Assembly: GCA_028339975.1 (NCBI GenBank)
Contig: JAOLDG010000001.1
Coordinates: 1-64,000, forward strand
DNA from: Hyphomicrobiales bacterium
GTDB lineage: Bacteria > Pseudomonadota > Alphaproteobacteria > MED-G09
Direction: 5' to 3'
DNA: 64,000 nucleotides
Of this stretch, positions 37,311 to 47,524 are shown in pieces (within the stretch, counting starts at the first letter, position 1; each line of letters opens with the position of its first letter). The translations under genes were made by a program, and so were the position numbers. Below the pieces are notes generated by a model. The model worked only from the letters and a program-made list of their open reading frames with translations, had not been told where the DNA came from and did not search any database.

Positions 37311-37906
37311 TGAAATACCAAGAAAAGAAAGTTATTTTTCTCATATTCTTTGCATTAATCTCCTTTTCTGCATTTGGTCAAGATAGCAAGTCTCTTCCGG
37401 CAAGTAAGTGGGCTCAATCTTTCGAAAACTATTTATTTAATCTAGGTTCAGTTTCGGGAAAATTTACTCAGCTTGATAAGTATGGGAAAGTATTAAAAGG
37501 TAACTTTTGGTCAAACGGAAAAGGTTCAATAAAATTTAGCTACATACCTCAGTCAGAGCTAATCATAGTTATTAAAGATGGTTTAATTTCTGTGAAAGAG
37601 TTTGATGAGGGTCCAATAAGCCAATACTCTATTAAGGATAGCCCTATATCAAGCTTATTTTCAAAAGATTTTAGCTTAAAAAAATTTTTAATAAATGAAA
37701 TAGTTATTCAAGGAAATATTGGCACAATTGAGCTAAGGACTAAGAAGAACTCATCAAGAAACTCTGTATTTCTAACAGGTGATTATCCTAACCCTCAGTT
37801 GAGGCAGTGGAAATTAATTGATACTCAAAACAACGAGACCACAGTTTTCTTTTCTAAAATTGAAAAATTTAATTTTCTAGATGAAAACTTTTTTACTATA
37901 AACTGA
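37310..37906 (+). CDS. lolA: Outer-membrane lipoprotein carrier LolA
   Basis: Periplasmic chaperone that carries lipoproteins from LolCDE to the outer membrane, 198 residues. A signal peptide (about 1-24, ending AFGQ) precedes the LolA fold: GSVSGKFTQLDKYGKVLKGNFW, then GSIKFSY and a C-terminal region with FFSKIEKFNFLDENFF. Lipoproteins in the window that might use it are LptE and the DUF3576 protein. It is translationally coupled to ftsK (TAATG), the usual alphaproteobacterial pair. Confidence 0.9.
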   Translation: MKYQEKKVIFLIFFALISFSAFGQDSKSLPASKWAQSFENYLFNLGSVSGKFTQLDKYGKVLKGNFWSNGKGSIKFSYIPQSELIIVIKDGLISVKEFDEGPISQYSIKDSPISSLFSKDFSLKKFLINEIVIQGNIGTIELRTKKNSSRNSVFLTGDYPNPQLRQWKLIDTQNNETTVFFSKIEKFNFLDENFFTIN

Positions 37907-37980
37907 TAGAAAAAATAAAAAAATATAGCAACAGTAAGATATAATTGCTAATAAGGTAACAATATTTAGAGGGAAAGGTT

Positions 37981-39048
37981 ATGGATAAAAGAAAAAAGAG
38001 TGTTAAGACGACAAGAAGAAAGTTCGTGTCAGGAGCTGGTATTATCGCTGCAGGCCTAGTCCTAAGACCCCTCAGCTTATTTGCTCAAGACGAAGTGATG
38101 GCACTTGGCCTATATTCACCTGAAAATTATTTATCAGAGAAGCTTATCTCGAAAGTAGCCAAGAGTATTAGTCACAAAATTAATTCCGAGGCATATAATT
38201 TAGAATCAAGCTTTGATTTCAATAATGGATCACATGACATAATAATAGGAAGAGATTCAGTAATTGAAAATCTGATTGATGAAGAAAAGCTATTAGAACT
38301 GAACAATGATTTAATAACAAACAGATCATTTATTGATCAAAAATTTTTAAATTCATCGTTTGATCCAGATAGGAAATATAGCATTCCTTTGTCTTATGGT
38401 GCTATAGGAATTGCTTATAGAAAAAGCAAATTCTCAGAGCCGCCTTCGACCTGGAGATGGCTGCTAGATTCAGATAAGTATGCTGGTAAGATTGCTCTTA
38501 TTGGAGAAGGAAGAACGCTCATACAACTTGCGCTTAAGTATATGGGCGTTAGCCTCAACACAAATGATCCAATGTGGATTAATCAGGCAGAAAAACTCTT
38601 AAAACGTCAAAAAGTAAACGTTAGAGACTTTGGAAAAAAGAATGGTAGGGATTTACTGGTTAGTGGTGAAGTAGATTTAGCCATCTTAAGCAATGAAGAG
38701 TATAAGAAAATTAATGATAGCGATATTGAATTTACTTTTCCTAGAGAGGGTAGTCTTATTTGGCAAGATTCTGTGTGTATTTCTAAATCTTCACAACTTT
38801 CAGGTGATGCGCATACTATAATTAATTCTCTTCTAGAGCCAAAAAATGGAAGATCTCTTGCTGAAGATATACAATTTGCAACTCCTAATATAATGGCTCT
38901 AGACATGTGCAAGGAGAGCTATAAAAATAATCATACACTCTTCCCAAACTCACAAATAATCGAGCGCTATGAAGATACATCTTCGATACTGGACTTTGAT
39001 TACGAAATGATGATTGAAGAAATGTGGGATAATATCCTAAGTGCATAA
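37981..39048 (+). CDS. Tat-type periplasmic solute-binding protein (PotD-like)
   Basis: A 355-residue class of periplasmic binding protein. The N-terminus has a twin-arginine signal, TTRRKFVSGAGIIAAGLVL, cut near LFAQ. IPLSYGAIGIAYRKSKF and PPSTWRWLLDSDKYAGKIALIG match the PotD/PotF polyamine-binding group. Start ATG has GAGGGAAAGG upstream. No permease or ATPase gene is nearby, so it may serve a transporter encoded elsewhere or act as a sensor. The ligand is inferred only by resemblance. Confidence 0.78.
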   Translation: MDKRKKSVKTTRRKFVSGAGIIAAGLVLRPLSLFAQDEVMALGLYSPENYLSEKLISKVAKSISHKINSEAYNLESSFDFNNGSHDIIIGRDSVIENLIDEEKLLELNNDLITNRSFIDQKFLNSSFDPDRKYSIPLSYGAIGIAYRKSKFSEPPSTWRWLLDSDKYAGKIALIGEGRTLIQLALKYMGVSLNTNDPMWINQAEKLLKRQKVNVRDFGKKNGRDLLVSGEVDLAILSNEEYKKINDSDIEFTFPREGSLIWQDSVCISKSSQLSGDAHTIINSLLEPKNGRSLAEDIQFATPNIMALDMCKESYKNNHTLFPNSQIIERYEDTSSILDFDYEMMIEEMWDNILSA

Positions 39049-39055
39049 ATATTAA

Positions 39056-39862
39056 ATGAAAGTTCGTGTGCTTAGCTGGAATATTAACTCTGTTAGATTA
39101 AGAATAGATTCTCTTTTATCTATAATTAAAGAATATCGTCCTAACGTTGTTTGCCTTCAAGAAACTAAATGCCCAAATGACCAATACCCGTATGAGGAAT
39201 TTCATAAGGCTGGTCTAAGGAATGTTTATTCGAACGGAATTAAAGGATATCATGGAGTTTCTATAGCTACCAACCTTGAAGTGGAGAGGGTTGAGCAAAA
39301 AGATTTTTGTCAAAAGAAAGACGGCCGTCACCTATCGTTAACGGTAACCACCAAAAATAAACCCCTAACTATAAATAACTTTTATGTTCCGGCAGGTGGC
39401 GATGAGCCTGATCCTGAAATTAATGATAAATTTAAACATAAATTGGATTTTTTGGACGAGGCAAGTGCGTGGCTTAAATCAAAAAAAAATAAAAAAGATT
39501 TAATATTACTTGTTGGCGACCTCAACATAGCGCCGCACGAAAACGATGTTTGGTCTCATAAACAACTAGTTAAAATTGTGAGCCACACCCCTGTCGAAGT
39601 TAGAAAGTTAGAAAAATTAAGATCCTCTTATGACTTTATAGATTCGATAAGAAAATTTTATCCGTACACAGAAAAAGTTTATAGCTGGTGGAGCTATAGG
39701 TCAAAAAACTGGGAAGAATCAAATAGAGGAAGGCGTCTTGATCATATGTGGTCAAGCCCTGAACTAGATAAGTTTATTAAATCTACATCTATAGAAAAAA
39801 GAGTTAGAGATTTCGAGAGGCCCTCTGACCATGTACCTTTGATTGCAGACTTTAAATTCTAA
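39056..39862 (+). CDS. xth: Exodeoxyribonuclease III / AP endonuclease
   Basis: Base-excision-repair AP endonuclease and 3'-exonuclease, 268 residues of the ExoIII/EEP fold. Motifs: WNINSVRLR at the start, LQETKCP (metal-binding Glu), VGDLNIAPHENDVW (Asp and Asn), and SDHVPLIADF (catalytic Asp-His) at the end. All active-site residues are present. It lies seven bases after the binding-protein gene and ends two bases from the convergent winged-helix gene. Confidence 0.95.
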   Translation: MKVRVLSWNINSVRLRIDSLLSIIKEYRPNVVCLQETKCPNDQYPYEEFHKAGLRNVYSNGIKGYHGVSIATNLEVERVEQKDFCQKKDGRHLSLTVTTKNKPLTINNFYVPAGGDEPDPEINDKFKHKLDFLDEASAWLKSKKNKKDLILLVGDLNIAPHENDVWSHKQLVKIVSHTPVEVRKLEKLRSSYDFIDSIRKFYPYTEKVYSWWSYRSKNWEESNRGRRLDHMWSSPELDKFIKSTSIEKRVRDFERPSDHVPLIADFKF

Positions 39863-39864
39863 TA

Positions 39865-40524
39865 TTACCTAAGTTTAAAACGATACCCATTATCAGAACT
39901 TTCTATAAAAAAGGTATCATTAAAGTAATTAATTTTTTTTCTTATAGTATATATATGTGTGGTAAGAGTTTTAGTTTCGATATCTTCTTTATAGCCCCAA
40001 ACTTTATCTAACAAAAAATTTTGACTAACTTTTGAGCCTTTTTCCTTAATAAGGTGCCATAAAATCTTTGCCTCTTTATCAGTAAGCTTAACACTAACCT
40101 TCGAATCTTTAATATGCTTACCCACCATATCTAAGGATATTTTTTTAAATTTAATATTATGGTACTCAGTATGCTCATTTTGAATCACTACGCTTTGTAG
40201 CTCATGTATCAATTCATTTAAGCTAACCGGGAGGTTAAAAAATCGAGCCTTACTTTTATCTTCAGCCTTATCTTCTTTCGTTGCATTAAAAAATATAGCG
40301 GTTTTTTTGAAAGAATTATTCTTTAGAAATATTTTAAAATCTCCAAATGAGTTTTCTTCAGAACAAAAAAACATTAGTACATAATTATCACTAAAATTTA
40401 TTTTTTTTTCCAATGTAAATTTATCAATAATATTTAATCGAAAAATCTTTGAGCCTATAAAAAGATCAGTAAGCAACATATTAAGGGTTGTATTCTTGGA
40501 GAAGAGAAATATCTGATGTATCAA
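39865..40524 (-). CDS. Winged-helix regulator with degenerate receiver
   Basis: A 219-residue protein with an OmpR/PhoB-type DNA-binding domain at the C-terminus (about 125-219): SVKLTDKEAKILWHLI, then VWGYKEDIETKTLTTHIYTIRKKI and a wing ending DNGYRFKLR. The N-terminal 110 residues look like a receiver in hydrophobic pattern, but strand 3 reads NYVLMFFCSEEN with no phosphorylatable Asp, and the usual acidic pair is missing. So it probably does not take a phosphate. Start is TTG, overlapping the yggS stop (TTGA). No histidine kinase is near. Target genes are unknown. Confidence 0.8.
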   Translation of the reverse strand: MIHQIFLFSKNTTLNMLLTDLFIGSKIFRLNIIDKFTLEKKINFSDNYVLMFFCSEENSFGDFKIFLKNNSFKKTAIFFNATKEDKAEDKSKARFFNLPVSLNELIHELQSVVIQNEHTEYHNIKFKKISLDMVGKHIKDSKVSVKLTDKEAKILWHLIKEKGSKVSQNFLLDKVWGYKEDIETKTLTTHIYTIRKKINYFNDTFFIESSDNGYRFKLR

Positions 40525-41192
40525 TTTTTCACCCTGGGACCCATAATAGCCTCTCCAACCCTAATGTGAGTAGCGCCGAGAGCAATAGCAGTCTCAAAAT
40601 CATTGCTCATACCCATACTTAGGTATTTAAGTTTATTTTTTTTTGCAAGCTTGTTAAGAAAAGCAAAATAAACAGAGGATTCCTCGTTTGGTGGAGGCAT
40701 AGTCATTAATCCTACTATATTAATCTTATCAAAGATCTTACCGTTATCTAAAAATTTATCAATTTCTGAGACCTTGACACCGCCCTTGGTTGGTTCATCA
40801 GAAATATTTACCTGAATAAAAATATCTCTCAGCAATGACTTTTCGTTTAGACTTTTGTTAATACCCTCCAGGGTCTTCGGCCTATCTATGGAGTGAATAC
40901 AAGTAAAAATAGAAACAGCATCCTTAATTTTATTTGACTGGAGTCCACCTACCATATGAAGCTCTATTCCTTTGTTTAAATTCAAAATATCTTCCCACTT
41001 GTTCTTGGCCTCTTGAACTTTATTTTCACCAAACAAAAGGTGACCAGAGTCTAGTAGCGGCTTAATGAACTCTTTATCAAATTTTTTTGTAACAACAATT
41101 AATTTTACATCATCGGGGTCCCTGTTAAACTTTATAGAGGCGCGCTCAATTTTTTCTTTTATGTCTATTAGGTTTTTTTGAATAAAATGCAT
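40521..41192 (-). CDS. YggS/PLPBP family PLP-homeostasis protein
   Basis: Cytosolic pyridoxal-phosphate-binding protein of 223 residues with the alanine-racemase N-terminal barrel but no racemase second domain. The PLP lysine is in LIVVTKKF, and HMVGGLQSNKIKDA, LMTMPP, LSMGMSNDFETAIALGATHIRVG are the family blocks. Members keep B6 and amino-acid pools in balance without a known reaction. In alphaproteobacteria it commonly sits beside the DUF3576-leuS genes, as here (divergent, 149 bp apart). Confidence 0.92.
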   Translation of the reverse strand: MHFIQKNLIDIKEKIERASIKFNRDPDDVKLIVVTKKFDKEFIKPLLDSGHLLFGENKVQEAKNKWEDILNLNKGIELHMVGGLQSNKIKDAVSIFTCIHSIDRPKTLEGINKSLNEKSLLRDIFIQVNISDEPTKGGVKVSEIDKFLDNGKIFDKINIVGLMTMPPPNEESSVYFAFLNKLAKKNKLKYLSMGMSNDFETAIALGATHIRVGEAIMGPRVKN

Positions 41193-41341
41193 ATTGTTTC
41201 TATACTACTTATAATTACTTTATCGAAGACTATAAAAATTAAAATATAAAATTTAGATTTAATTCCTTTTGAGATAAACTAGAAATCCTGTTATTGGTTA
41301 ACTATATTAAAAATAAGTAACTGTACAAAGAGGCAAGATTA

Positions 41342-41776
41342 ATGAATAAAAAAAGTATTGCAATATTATTTTTTTCAGTTTTTATTTTCTTAAGTAACTG
41401 CTCTAAAAAAATTGACGCAGAAATATCTGATATTGAAAAATCTCAAGTTTCCATGGCTGTTAATGCATTCCTTTGGAGGGCGAGCCTTGATACAGTCTTT
41501 TTTATACCCCTAGACATTGTTGACCCAATAGGTGGAGTTATAACCACTCAATGGTATGAAGATACGAATAATTCCAATGAGAGAATCAAGCTAACAATTT
41601 ATATTAAAGATAGAAGATTAAGGGCGGACGGAGTTAGTGTTAACATTTTCAGGGAAGTGATGCTTGCAGACAGGTGGGTTAAAGCTGACATAAATCCAGA
41701 TACAGCTAATCTTATTGAAGCCTCTATATTAACTAAAGCTAGAGAACTTAGAATTGGCACCCAAGGTAGTAGCTAA
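41342..41776 (+). CDS. DUF3576 lipoprotein
   Basis: Predicted lipoprotein of 144 residues: a hydrophobic signal ends in a lipobox-like LSNC (Cys21). The DUF3576 core follows, [27 protein letters not shown] split by TTQWYED and then [14 protein letters not shown]. The family is nearly confined to alphaproteobacteria and lies upstream of leuS in many of them; function unknown, perhaps outer membrane. AGAGGC precedes the ATG. The 3' end nearly meets the leuS start. Confidence 0.85.
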   Translation: MNKKSIAILFFSVFIFLSNCSKKIDAEISDIEKSQVSMAVNAFLWRASLDTVFFIPLDIVDPIGGVITTQWYEDTNNSNERIKLTIYIKDRRLRADGVSVNIFREVMLADRWVKADINPDTANLIEASILTKARELRIGTQGSS

Positions 41777-41783
41777 TTTAAAA

Positions 41784-44351
41784 ATGTCTGAATATCTTCC
41801 AAAAGAAATAGAATCTTACTGGCAGAGCATGTGGTTAAAAAATAAGTCATTTAAGCCAGAGCCGATTACTAGCTCAAAACCAAAAAAATATATTCTCGAG
41901 ATGTTTCCGTACCCCTCGGGAAATATACATATGGGGCATGTTAGAAACTATACGATAGGTGATGTTGTTGCTAGATATAGAAATGCGTGCGGAGATAATG
42001 TTCTTCATCCAATGGGATGGGATGCCTTTGGGATGCCAGCAGAGAATGCAGCAATGGAAAAAAAAATCCATCCAAAAGAATGGACCTATAACAATATTAA
42101 AGCCATGAAAAAACAGCTTCAATCTCTTGGTCTGTCTATTGACTGGGATAGGGAGTTTGCAACATGTGATCCAGAATATTTCAAACACCAGCAAAAATTA
42201 TTTGTAGACCTTTTTGAGGCAGGGTCTGCTTACAGAAAAGAAAGCTTGGTAAACTGGGATCCAGTTGACAAAACTGTTCTTGCTAATGAGCAGGTTATCA
42301 ATGGTAAGGGATGGCGCTCAGGAGCAACAGTTGAGAGAAAAACATTAACACAATGGTTTTTAAATATCTCTAAGGATGCCGAAAGACTGCTGAATGAAAT
42401 TCCAAAACTAAATGAATGGCCAGAGCGCGTTAAAGTAATGCAAGAAAATTGGATTGGTAAGTCTATTGGAATTTCATTTGAATTTAAATGTATAGATCCT
42501 GAAAATCTTGAAACTAAACCAATTAAAGTTTTTACTACGCGTCCAGATACACTTTTTGGGGCAACCTTTTGTGGTATATCGATAGACCATCCTATAGCTA
42601 TAAGGATTGCAAAAATAGACATTGCAGCAAAGGAATTTATCAAAGAATGTCAAAAAATTGGATCTACCGCCGAGGCTATTGATAAAGCAGAAAAGACTGG
42701 ATTCCTTAGTGGCTATAAAATAGAGCATCCTTTTAAACCTGGGACTTTTTTGGATGTATATATTGCTAACTTTGTCTTAAGTGAGTATGGAACAGGTGCA
42801 ATATTTGGCTGCCCAGCCCATGACCAAAGAGATTTTGAGTTCGCTAAAAAATATAAAATACCTATCATCCCTGTTGTGTGCCCAGAAAATGAAAGTGATG
42901 GAAGCTTAAAAAATATGAGTGAATCCTATACGGGTGATGGAAAAATAATTAATTCGGAATTTTTAAATGGCTTAAATATTAAGGAGGCCAAAGAAAAGGC
43001 TTCTGACCTTTTAACGTTAAATAATAATGGAGAAAAGGAGACTAACTTCAGACTAAGGGACTGGGGTATATCAAGGCAACGGTATTGGGGATGTCCAATT
43101 CCAATAATACACTGTAGTAAGTGTGGCCCGGTGCCGGTGAAATCGAATGACCTTCCTATTAAACTGCCAGAAGACGTTACTTTTGATAGGCCTGGAAATC
43201 CATTGGAACACCACCCGAGTTGGAAAAAAACAAAATGCCCAAATTGCATGAAAGAGGCCGAAAGAGAAACCGATACATTTGATACATTCTTTGATTCATC
43301 TTGGTATTTTGCAAGATTCTGCGATCTTGATGATACAAATCCAACAAATAAAGATTCTGCAAACTATTGGTTACCTGTAGATCAGTATATAGGCGGTGTA
43401 GAGCATGCAATACTCCACCTGCTTTATTCTAGATTTTTCACCAATGCATTAAAAAATAGCGGGCACCTAAATATAAGCGAACCTTTTAAGGGAATGTTTA
43501 CCCAGGGAATGGTTTGTCACGAAACATACAAAAATCATAGTAATGAATGGATAGAGCCCAGTATGGTAATAAAAAATAATGATGGCTGTTTCCATGCACA
43601 GACGAAGGAAGCTATAACTATTGGTTCTCCTGAGAAAATGTCTAAGTCTAAAAAAAATGTAATAGATCCAGATACGATCATAAAAGAATATGGAGCTGAT
43701 ACAGCAAGATGGTTTGTATTGTCAGACTCTCCTCCAGATAGGGATATTTTCTGGTCTGAGTCTGGAGTCGAAGCAGCAGGAAAGTTTATAAAAAAAATAT
43801 GGAATACAATATTGCATCTAAATGATCTTTCTAAAAAGAAGGAAACTAATATTAATAACGCTAGTCAAAATTTAAAAGCGGGAAACCACAAAACCCTGTC
43901 AAAAGTTTCAAATGATCTAGATAGCCTTAGCTTTAATAAAGTAATAGCTAGTCTTTATAGTTATGTTGGTGATATTTCAAAAATTAAGGAGGAAGATTGT
44001 ATAAACTCAGAAATTCTTGAAGAAACAATTTATTTTTTAATTATTATGCTTAACCCCATAACGCCCCATATGGCGGAAGAGGCCTGGAGGCTCACTCAAA
44101 AAACTAAGACATTATTATGCGATGAAGCTTGGCCAAAATATGACAAAGATTTAGTTAAAGAAAGCAAGGTTCTTATTCCTATACAAATAAACGGAAAAAA
44201 ACGTTCTGAAATTATAGTAGCCGTTAGCCTTGGGGCAAGCGAGATTGAGGGCTTAGTGCTTCAACAGCAAAAGGTTCAGGAGATTATTAAAGACACTGAA
44301 ATTAAAAAGATTATAGTGGTTCCAGGTAGGATTATTAATATTGTTATTTAA
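41784..44351 (+). CDS. leuS: Leucyl-tRNA synthetase
   Basis: Charges tRNA-Leu. Class I synthetase of 855 residues from ATG 41784 ([14 protein letters not shown], the normal start; the open frame extends ten codons upstream to a TTG). The HIGH-type motif is [15 protein letters not shown] near residue 45, the CP1 editing domain follows ([13 protein letters not shown]), a zinc-like insert has HCSKCGPV and CPNCMKE, and KMSKSKKNV precedes the anticodon-binding and C-terminal domains. The end overlaps lptE by 11 bp. Confidence 0.97.
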   Translation: MSEYLPKEIESYWQSMWLKNKSFKPEPITSSKPKKYILEMFPYPSGNIHMGHVRNYTIGDVVARYRNACGDNVLHPMGWDAFGMPAENAAMEKKIHPKEWTYNNIKAMKKQLQSLGLSIDWDREFATCDPEYFKHQQKLFVDLFEAGSAYRKESLVNWDPVDKTVLANEQVINGKGWRSGATVERKTLTQWFLNISKDAERLLNEIPKLNEWPERVKVMQENWIGKSIGISFEFKCIDPENLETKPIKVFTTRPDTLFGATFCGISIDHPIAIRIAKIDIAAKEFIKECQKIGSTAEAIDKAEKTGFLSGYKIEHPFKPGTFLDVYIANFVLSEYGTGAIFGCPAHDQRDFEFAKKYKIPIIPVVCPENESDGSLKNMSESYTGDGKIINSEFLNGLNIKEAKEKASDLLTLNNNGEKETNFRLRDWGISRQRYWGCPIPIIHCSKCGPVPVKSNDLPIKLPEDVTFDRPGNPLEHHPSWKKTKCPNCMKEAERETDTFDTFFDSSWYFARFCDLDDTNPTNKDSANYWLPVDQYIGGVEHAILHLLYSRFFTNALKNSGHLNISEPFKGMFTQGMVCHETYKNHSNEWIEPSMVIKNNDGCFHAQTKEAITIGSPEKMSKSKKNVIDPDTIIKEYGADTARWFVLSDSPPDRDIFWSESGVEAAGKFIKKIWNTILHLNDLSKKKETNINNASQNLKAGNHKTLSKVSNDLDSLSFNKVIASLYSYVGDISKIKEEDCINSEILEETIYFLIIMLNPITPHMAEEAWRLTQKTKTLLCDEAWPKYDKDLVKESKVLIPIQINGKKRSEIIVAVSLGASEIEGLVLQQQKVQEIIKDTEIKKIIVVPGRIINIVI

Positions 44352-44829
44352 TAGAAAAAAATTTTTTTTGATCTTGTTGGCATTTATACTGCCAAGTTGT
44401 TCCTTTTCGCCTTTATACAAAAATAGCCTACTCTCAGAAGTTTCATTTGTTGAGCCAAACAAATCAAATGAAGACCTGCACAATATATATATGAAATTAA
44501 GACGTTTATTCTTCACAAACACCTCGTCTGAAAATATATATATTGTTACTCTGTCGCTAGAGAAAAGGTATGACGATATTGATATTAGAGAAGATGAAAA
44601 GGTTACTCGCATGGGGGTTTCAAATAAAGTTATCTTTTATTTAAAAGACAAGGAAACAAAGGATATTCTTTTTGTGGGAGAAAGTATTATCTCAAGCGCG
44701 TTTAACAGGGTGGCTGAGCCTTACGCAAACGATATAGCTAAAAAAGATACTGAGGAAAGGCTTGCGACCTCAGTAGCTCAAGACATTAGAAACCAAATTA
44801 TATTGTTTAGTAATAAAATTAATCAATGA
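44341..44829 (+). CDS. lptE: LPS-assembly lipoprotein LptE
   Basis: Outer-membrane lipoprotein that plugs the LptD barrel in LPS export, 162 residues. A short signal peptide ends in the lipobox LPSC (Cys20), followed by [10 protein letters not shown], the usual LptE beginning, and a charged C-terminal helix. The start is a TTG at 44341 inside leuS, with AGGTAGGA nine bases before it; no ATG or GTG fits. The stop overlaps holA (ATGA). leuS-lptE-holA is the standard order in alphaproteobacteria, which strengthens the call despite low sequence conservation. Confidence 0.87.
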   Translation: MLFNRKKFFLILLAFILPSCSFSPLYKNSLLSEVSFVEPNKSNEDLHNIYMKLRRLFFTNTSSENIYIVTLSLEKRYDDIDIREDEKVTRMGVSNKVIFYLKDKETKDILFVGESIISSAFNRVAEPYANDIAKKDTEERLATSVAQDIRNQIILFSNKINQ

Positions 44830-45851
44830 AGGGTAAGCAACAAGATATCAGCTCAATAATACAGTCTAAGACGAGCTTGTTTAGGGCCATTATTCTTTAT
44901 GGGCCGAATACCTTTTTTATAGATGAACTATACAGAGGACTAGGCCAATCATTAATTGACCAAGAAAAAGAAATATTTGGTTCTAGGGAGTTTGAGGCAA
45001 AAGAACTAGCAGGAGGGGCTGAGGAGTTTTATAATGAAATTCAGTCGATAACATTTGGTCTAGAAAAAAAATATGTGAAGATTAATATGTTTGGTTCTGA
45101 GGCTGGTGGAGCAATTTTAGATTTTTTAAAAGACGAGCAAGATGATGTTTGTTTAATAGTGAAGGCTGGCGCTTTATCACCAAGGTCTTCTTTAAGAAAG
45201 GCAGCGGAAACTTCAAAAAATGCCATTATAGTTCCTTTCTATGAAGATGATAATGCAACTCTAATAAACTTTATAAGAGATAGATGTAAAAAAAGGAATT
45301 TTCAAGTGTCCCGAGATTCTTGTAGTGAGATAATCAACCTTTCTGGTTTAGAGAGAGGGCGAGTAAATGATAGTCTTGAAAGATTAATGCTATATCTTGA
45401 ATCCTCTGAAAAAAGACAAATAAACATAGGAGATATTAAGCAGGTATTGTTTGATACAAACCAAAGTCAAATGAATGAACTTTGCGCAAGTGTTTGTCTT
45501 GGAAAAACAAAAGAATCTCAACAAATCCTTTCGCGTCTAATGCTTCAGGGTGTTACAGCACCTCAGTTTGTTTCAGCACTTCTTGGGCATTTTCAGAAAA
45601 TCCATATAGCCGGCCTTAAAGTTTTATCCGGAGCAACGCTTGGGGCCGCGATAAAAGAAATTAAGCCCCCAATTTTTTACAAAGAAATAAAAAGTTTCCA
45701 AGGCCAAGTTGAAAACTGGGGCGTGATGAAAACCGAGAGAGCCCTCGAAATATTAGCAGAAACTGACCTTAAAACAAAAACCTTTAGTGGTCTGGGCAAG
45801 AGCATAATAGGCGACGTAGTTCTCAGATTAACTAATGTCTCCAGCAAGTGA
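44826..45851 (+). CDS. holA: DNA polymerase III delta subunit
   Basis: Clamp-loader subunit that opens the beta clamp, 341 residues. The AAA-like N-terminal domain shows ILYGPNTFFIDELYRGL, a degenerate P-loop region as in all HolA, then LIVKAGALSPRSSLRKA; the C-terminal collar helices include LSRLMLQGVTAPQFVSALLGHFQKI. It is coupled to lptE by ATGA and ends three bases from convergent parB. Confidence 0.93.
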   Translation: MKGKQQDISSIIQSKTSLFRAIILYGPNTFFIDELYRGLGQSLIDQEKEIFGSREFEAKELAGGAEEFYNEIQSITFGLEKKYVKINMFGSEAGGAILDFLKDEQDDVCLIVKAGALSPRSSLRKAAETSKNAIIVPFYEDDNATLINFIRDRCKKRNFQVSRDSCSEIINLSGLERGRVNDSLERLMLYLESSEKRQINIGDIKQVLFDTNQSQMNELCASVCLGKTKESQQILSRLMLQGVTAPQFVSALLGHFQKIHIAGLKVLSGATLGAAIKEIKPPIFYKEIKSFQGQVENWGVMKTERALEILAETDLKTKTFSGLGKSIIGDVVLRLTNVSSK

Positions 45852-45854
45852 GCA

Positions 45855-46724
45855 CTAAAGAAATTTTTTACAGATAGAGTCTAACTGGTCATAAGTTAAA
45901 TATTTAATTTTTAGTTCTCCCCGCCCGTTTCCTTTTTCAATTATCTCAACAAATAATCCAGTCTGATCAGCTAATCGCTTTTCTAGGGCAAGGGTATCTG
46001 GATTTTTAATTTTTGAGGAACGTTCTTTTTTATTTTTTCCGTTTTTAATATATGTTGCATATGCCTCAAGCTCTCTTACGCTCATTTTCTTTTTTATTGC
46101 ATATTTTGCAACTGACAGAGGGTCTTTTAAAACTATAAGTGTTCTTGCATGACCTACACTTAGGGCGCCTTCCTGCAAAAGGGCCTGCACTTTATGAGGC
46201 AGTGTTAATAATCTAAGGGCATTGGCGATGTAGGTTCTTGATTTACTAAGAATTTTTGATAAATTTTCCTGAGTATATTCGTATTCCATTTGAAGTCTTT
46301 CAAACCCAAGCGCCTCTTCTATTGCCGTAAGGTTTTCTCTTTGCATATTCTCAATTAGGCCAACCTCTAGAACCTCACTCTCATTTAGATCCCTTATAAC
46401 CACAGGTACATTATGAAGACCAGCTATTTGTGATGCGCGCCAACGCCTTTCACCGGCTATAATTTGATATCGATCTTTATTTGAGGTTGCTCTAACAAGA
46501 ATTGGAAGCAAAACACCTTTCTCTTTAATGGACCCCGCAAGCTCTTTTAAGGATTCATCATTAAAGGTTTTTCTAGGCTGATCTCTATTTGGAACCAATA
46601 GATCTATAGGTAAGCTGTTTTGATTTGCGCTATCATTATTGGTTGTTTTAATTTGCTCATTATCGGCATCTTCATTTAGGTCGCCAATTAGGGCAGCGAG
46701 ACCTTTTCCCAAACCTTTTTTCAT
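45855..46724 (-). CDS. parB: Chromosome-partitioning protein ParB
   Basis: CTP-dependent DNA clamp that loads at parS and spreads, 289 residues. Motifs: KKGLGKGLAALIGD at the N-terminus (the ParA-stimulating region), the C-box-type GERRWRASQIAG, the NMQRENLTAIEEA patch, a helix-turn-helix (TQENLSKILSKSRTYIANALRLL) and a C-terminal dimer domain. AGGAGG precedes the start. Two parS sites for it lie at 50108 and 50155. Confidence 0.96.
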   Translation of the reverse strand: MKKGLGKGLAALIGDLNEDADNEQIKTTNNDSANQNSLPIDLLVPNRDQPRKTFNDESLKELAGSIKEKGVLLPILVRATSNKDRYQIIAGERRWRASQIAGLHNVPVVIRDLNESEVLEVGLIENMQRENLTAIEEALGFERLQMEYEYTQENLSKILSKSRTYIANALRLLTLPHKVQALLQEGALSVGHARTLIVLKDPLSVAKYAIKKKMSVRELEAYATYIKNGKNKKERSSKIKNPDTLALEKRLADQTGLFVEIIEKGNGRGELKIKYLTYDQLDSICKKFL

Positions 46725-46744
46725 AAATTATCCTCCTTAAAACG

Positions 46745-47524
46745 CTATATAAAGTTCCAATTTTCTTTTGTTAAAAACTCTCTAGCAAGCTCAATATAGG
46801 CCTTGCTTCCAGAACACTTGTGGTCATATATTAGTGCTGGAAGACCATGAGACGGAGCCTCGGATAGCCTTATGTTTCTTGGAATCTTTGTCAAAAAAAC
46901 ATCTTTGTCTAAATAGTTTCTAACGTCCTCTTCTACCTGGAGAGATAAATTATTTCTTTTATCAAACATCGTTAGAACAACCCCTGAAAGTTCTAGTTTG
47001 TTATTAATTGTTGAGCTAATATCCTTTATTGTTTTTAGTAACTGACTCAAGCCCTCTAGGGCATAAAACTCAGCTTGAAGAGGAACTAGCGCTCCATCGG
47101 ATGCGGCCAAGGCGTTGAGTGTAATAATATTTAATGCAGGAGGGCAATCCAGTAAAATAAAGTCGTACTTATCAATATCCTGAACACTTTTTCTTAGGCG
47201 TAGCGCCCTATCGTCAAAGGTAGACAATTCAATTTCTACACCCAAGAGACTTTCATTTGCCGTTACAAGGTGAAGGTTTGGAATGTCTGTTTCAATCGCG
47301 CATTCATTTATTGATTTTGTTGAGGTTAAAAGATCATAAGTGCCAAACTCTCTTTTGGCAGGCGAAACACCTAAGCCGGTTGAGAGATTTCCTTGCGGAT
47401 CCATATCAACCAACAAGACTTTTGCATCACACGCAGCCATTGCTGTTCCAAGATTTATTGTTGTTGTTGTCTTTCCCACCCCGCCCTTTTGATTAATAAT
47501 AGAATATATTTTTTTACAGTTCAT
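46745..47524 (-). CDS. parA: Chromosome-partitioning ATPase ParA
   Basis: Nucleoid-bound ATPase that drives ParB-parS origin segregation. The deviant Walker A motif is INQKGGVGKTTTTINL, with DMDPQGNLSTG and LLDCPPALN following. The open frame extends six codons upstream, but ATG 47524 (MNCKKIYSIINQ) follows GGAAAG and gives the usual start, 259 residues. It overlaps the rsmG end by 11 bp and lies 20 bp before parB: one operon rsmG-parA-parB. Confidence 0.96.
   Translation of the reverse strand: MNCKKIYSIINQKGGVGKTTTTINLGTAMAACDAKVLLVDMDPQGNLSTGLGVSPAKREFGTYDLLTSTKSINECAIETDIPNLHLVTANESLLGVEIELSTFDDRALRLRKSVQDIDKYDFILLDCPPALNIITLNALAASDGALVPLQAEFYALEGLSQLLKTIKDISSTINNKLELSGVVLTMFDKRNNLSLQVEEDVRNYLDKDVFLTKIPRNIRLSEAPSHGLPALIYDHKCSGSKAYIELAREFLTKENWNFI

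Noticed and set aside
42230-42643. Antisense open frame of 137 codons opposite leuS
   Set aside because: It lies wholly within leuS, has no recognisable family motif and no ribosome-binding site; a shadow of the coding frame.
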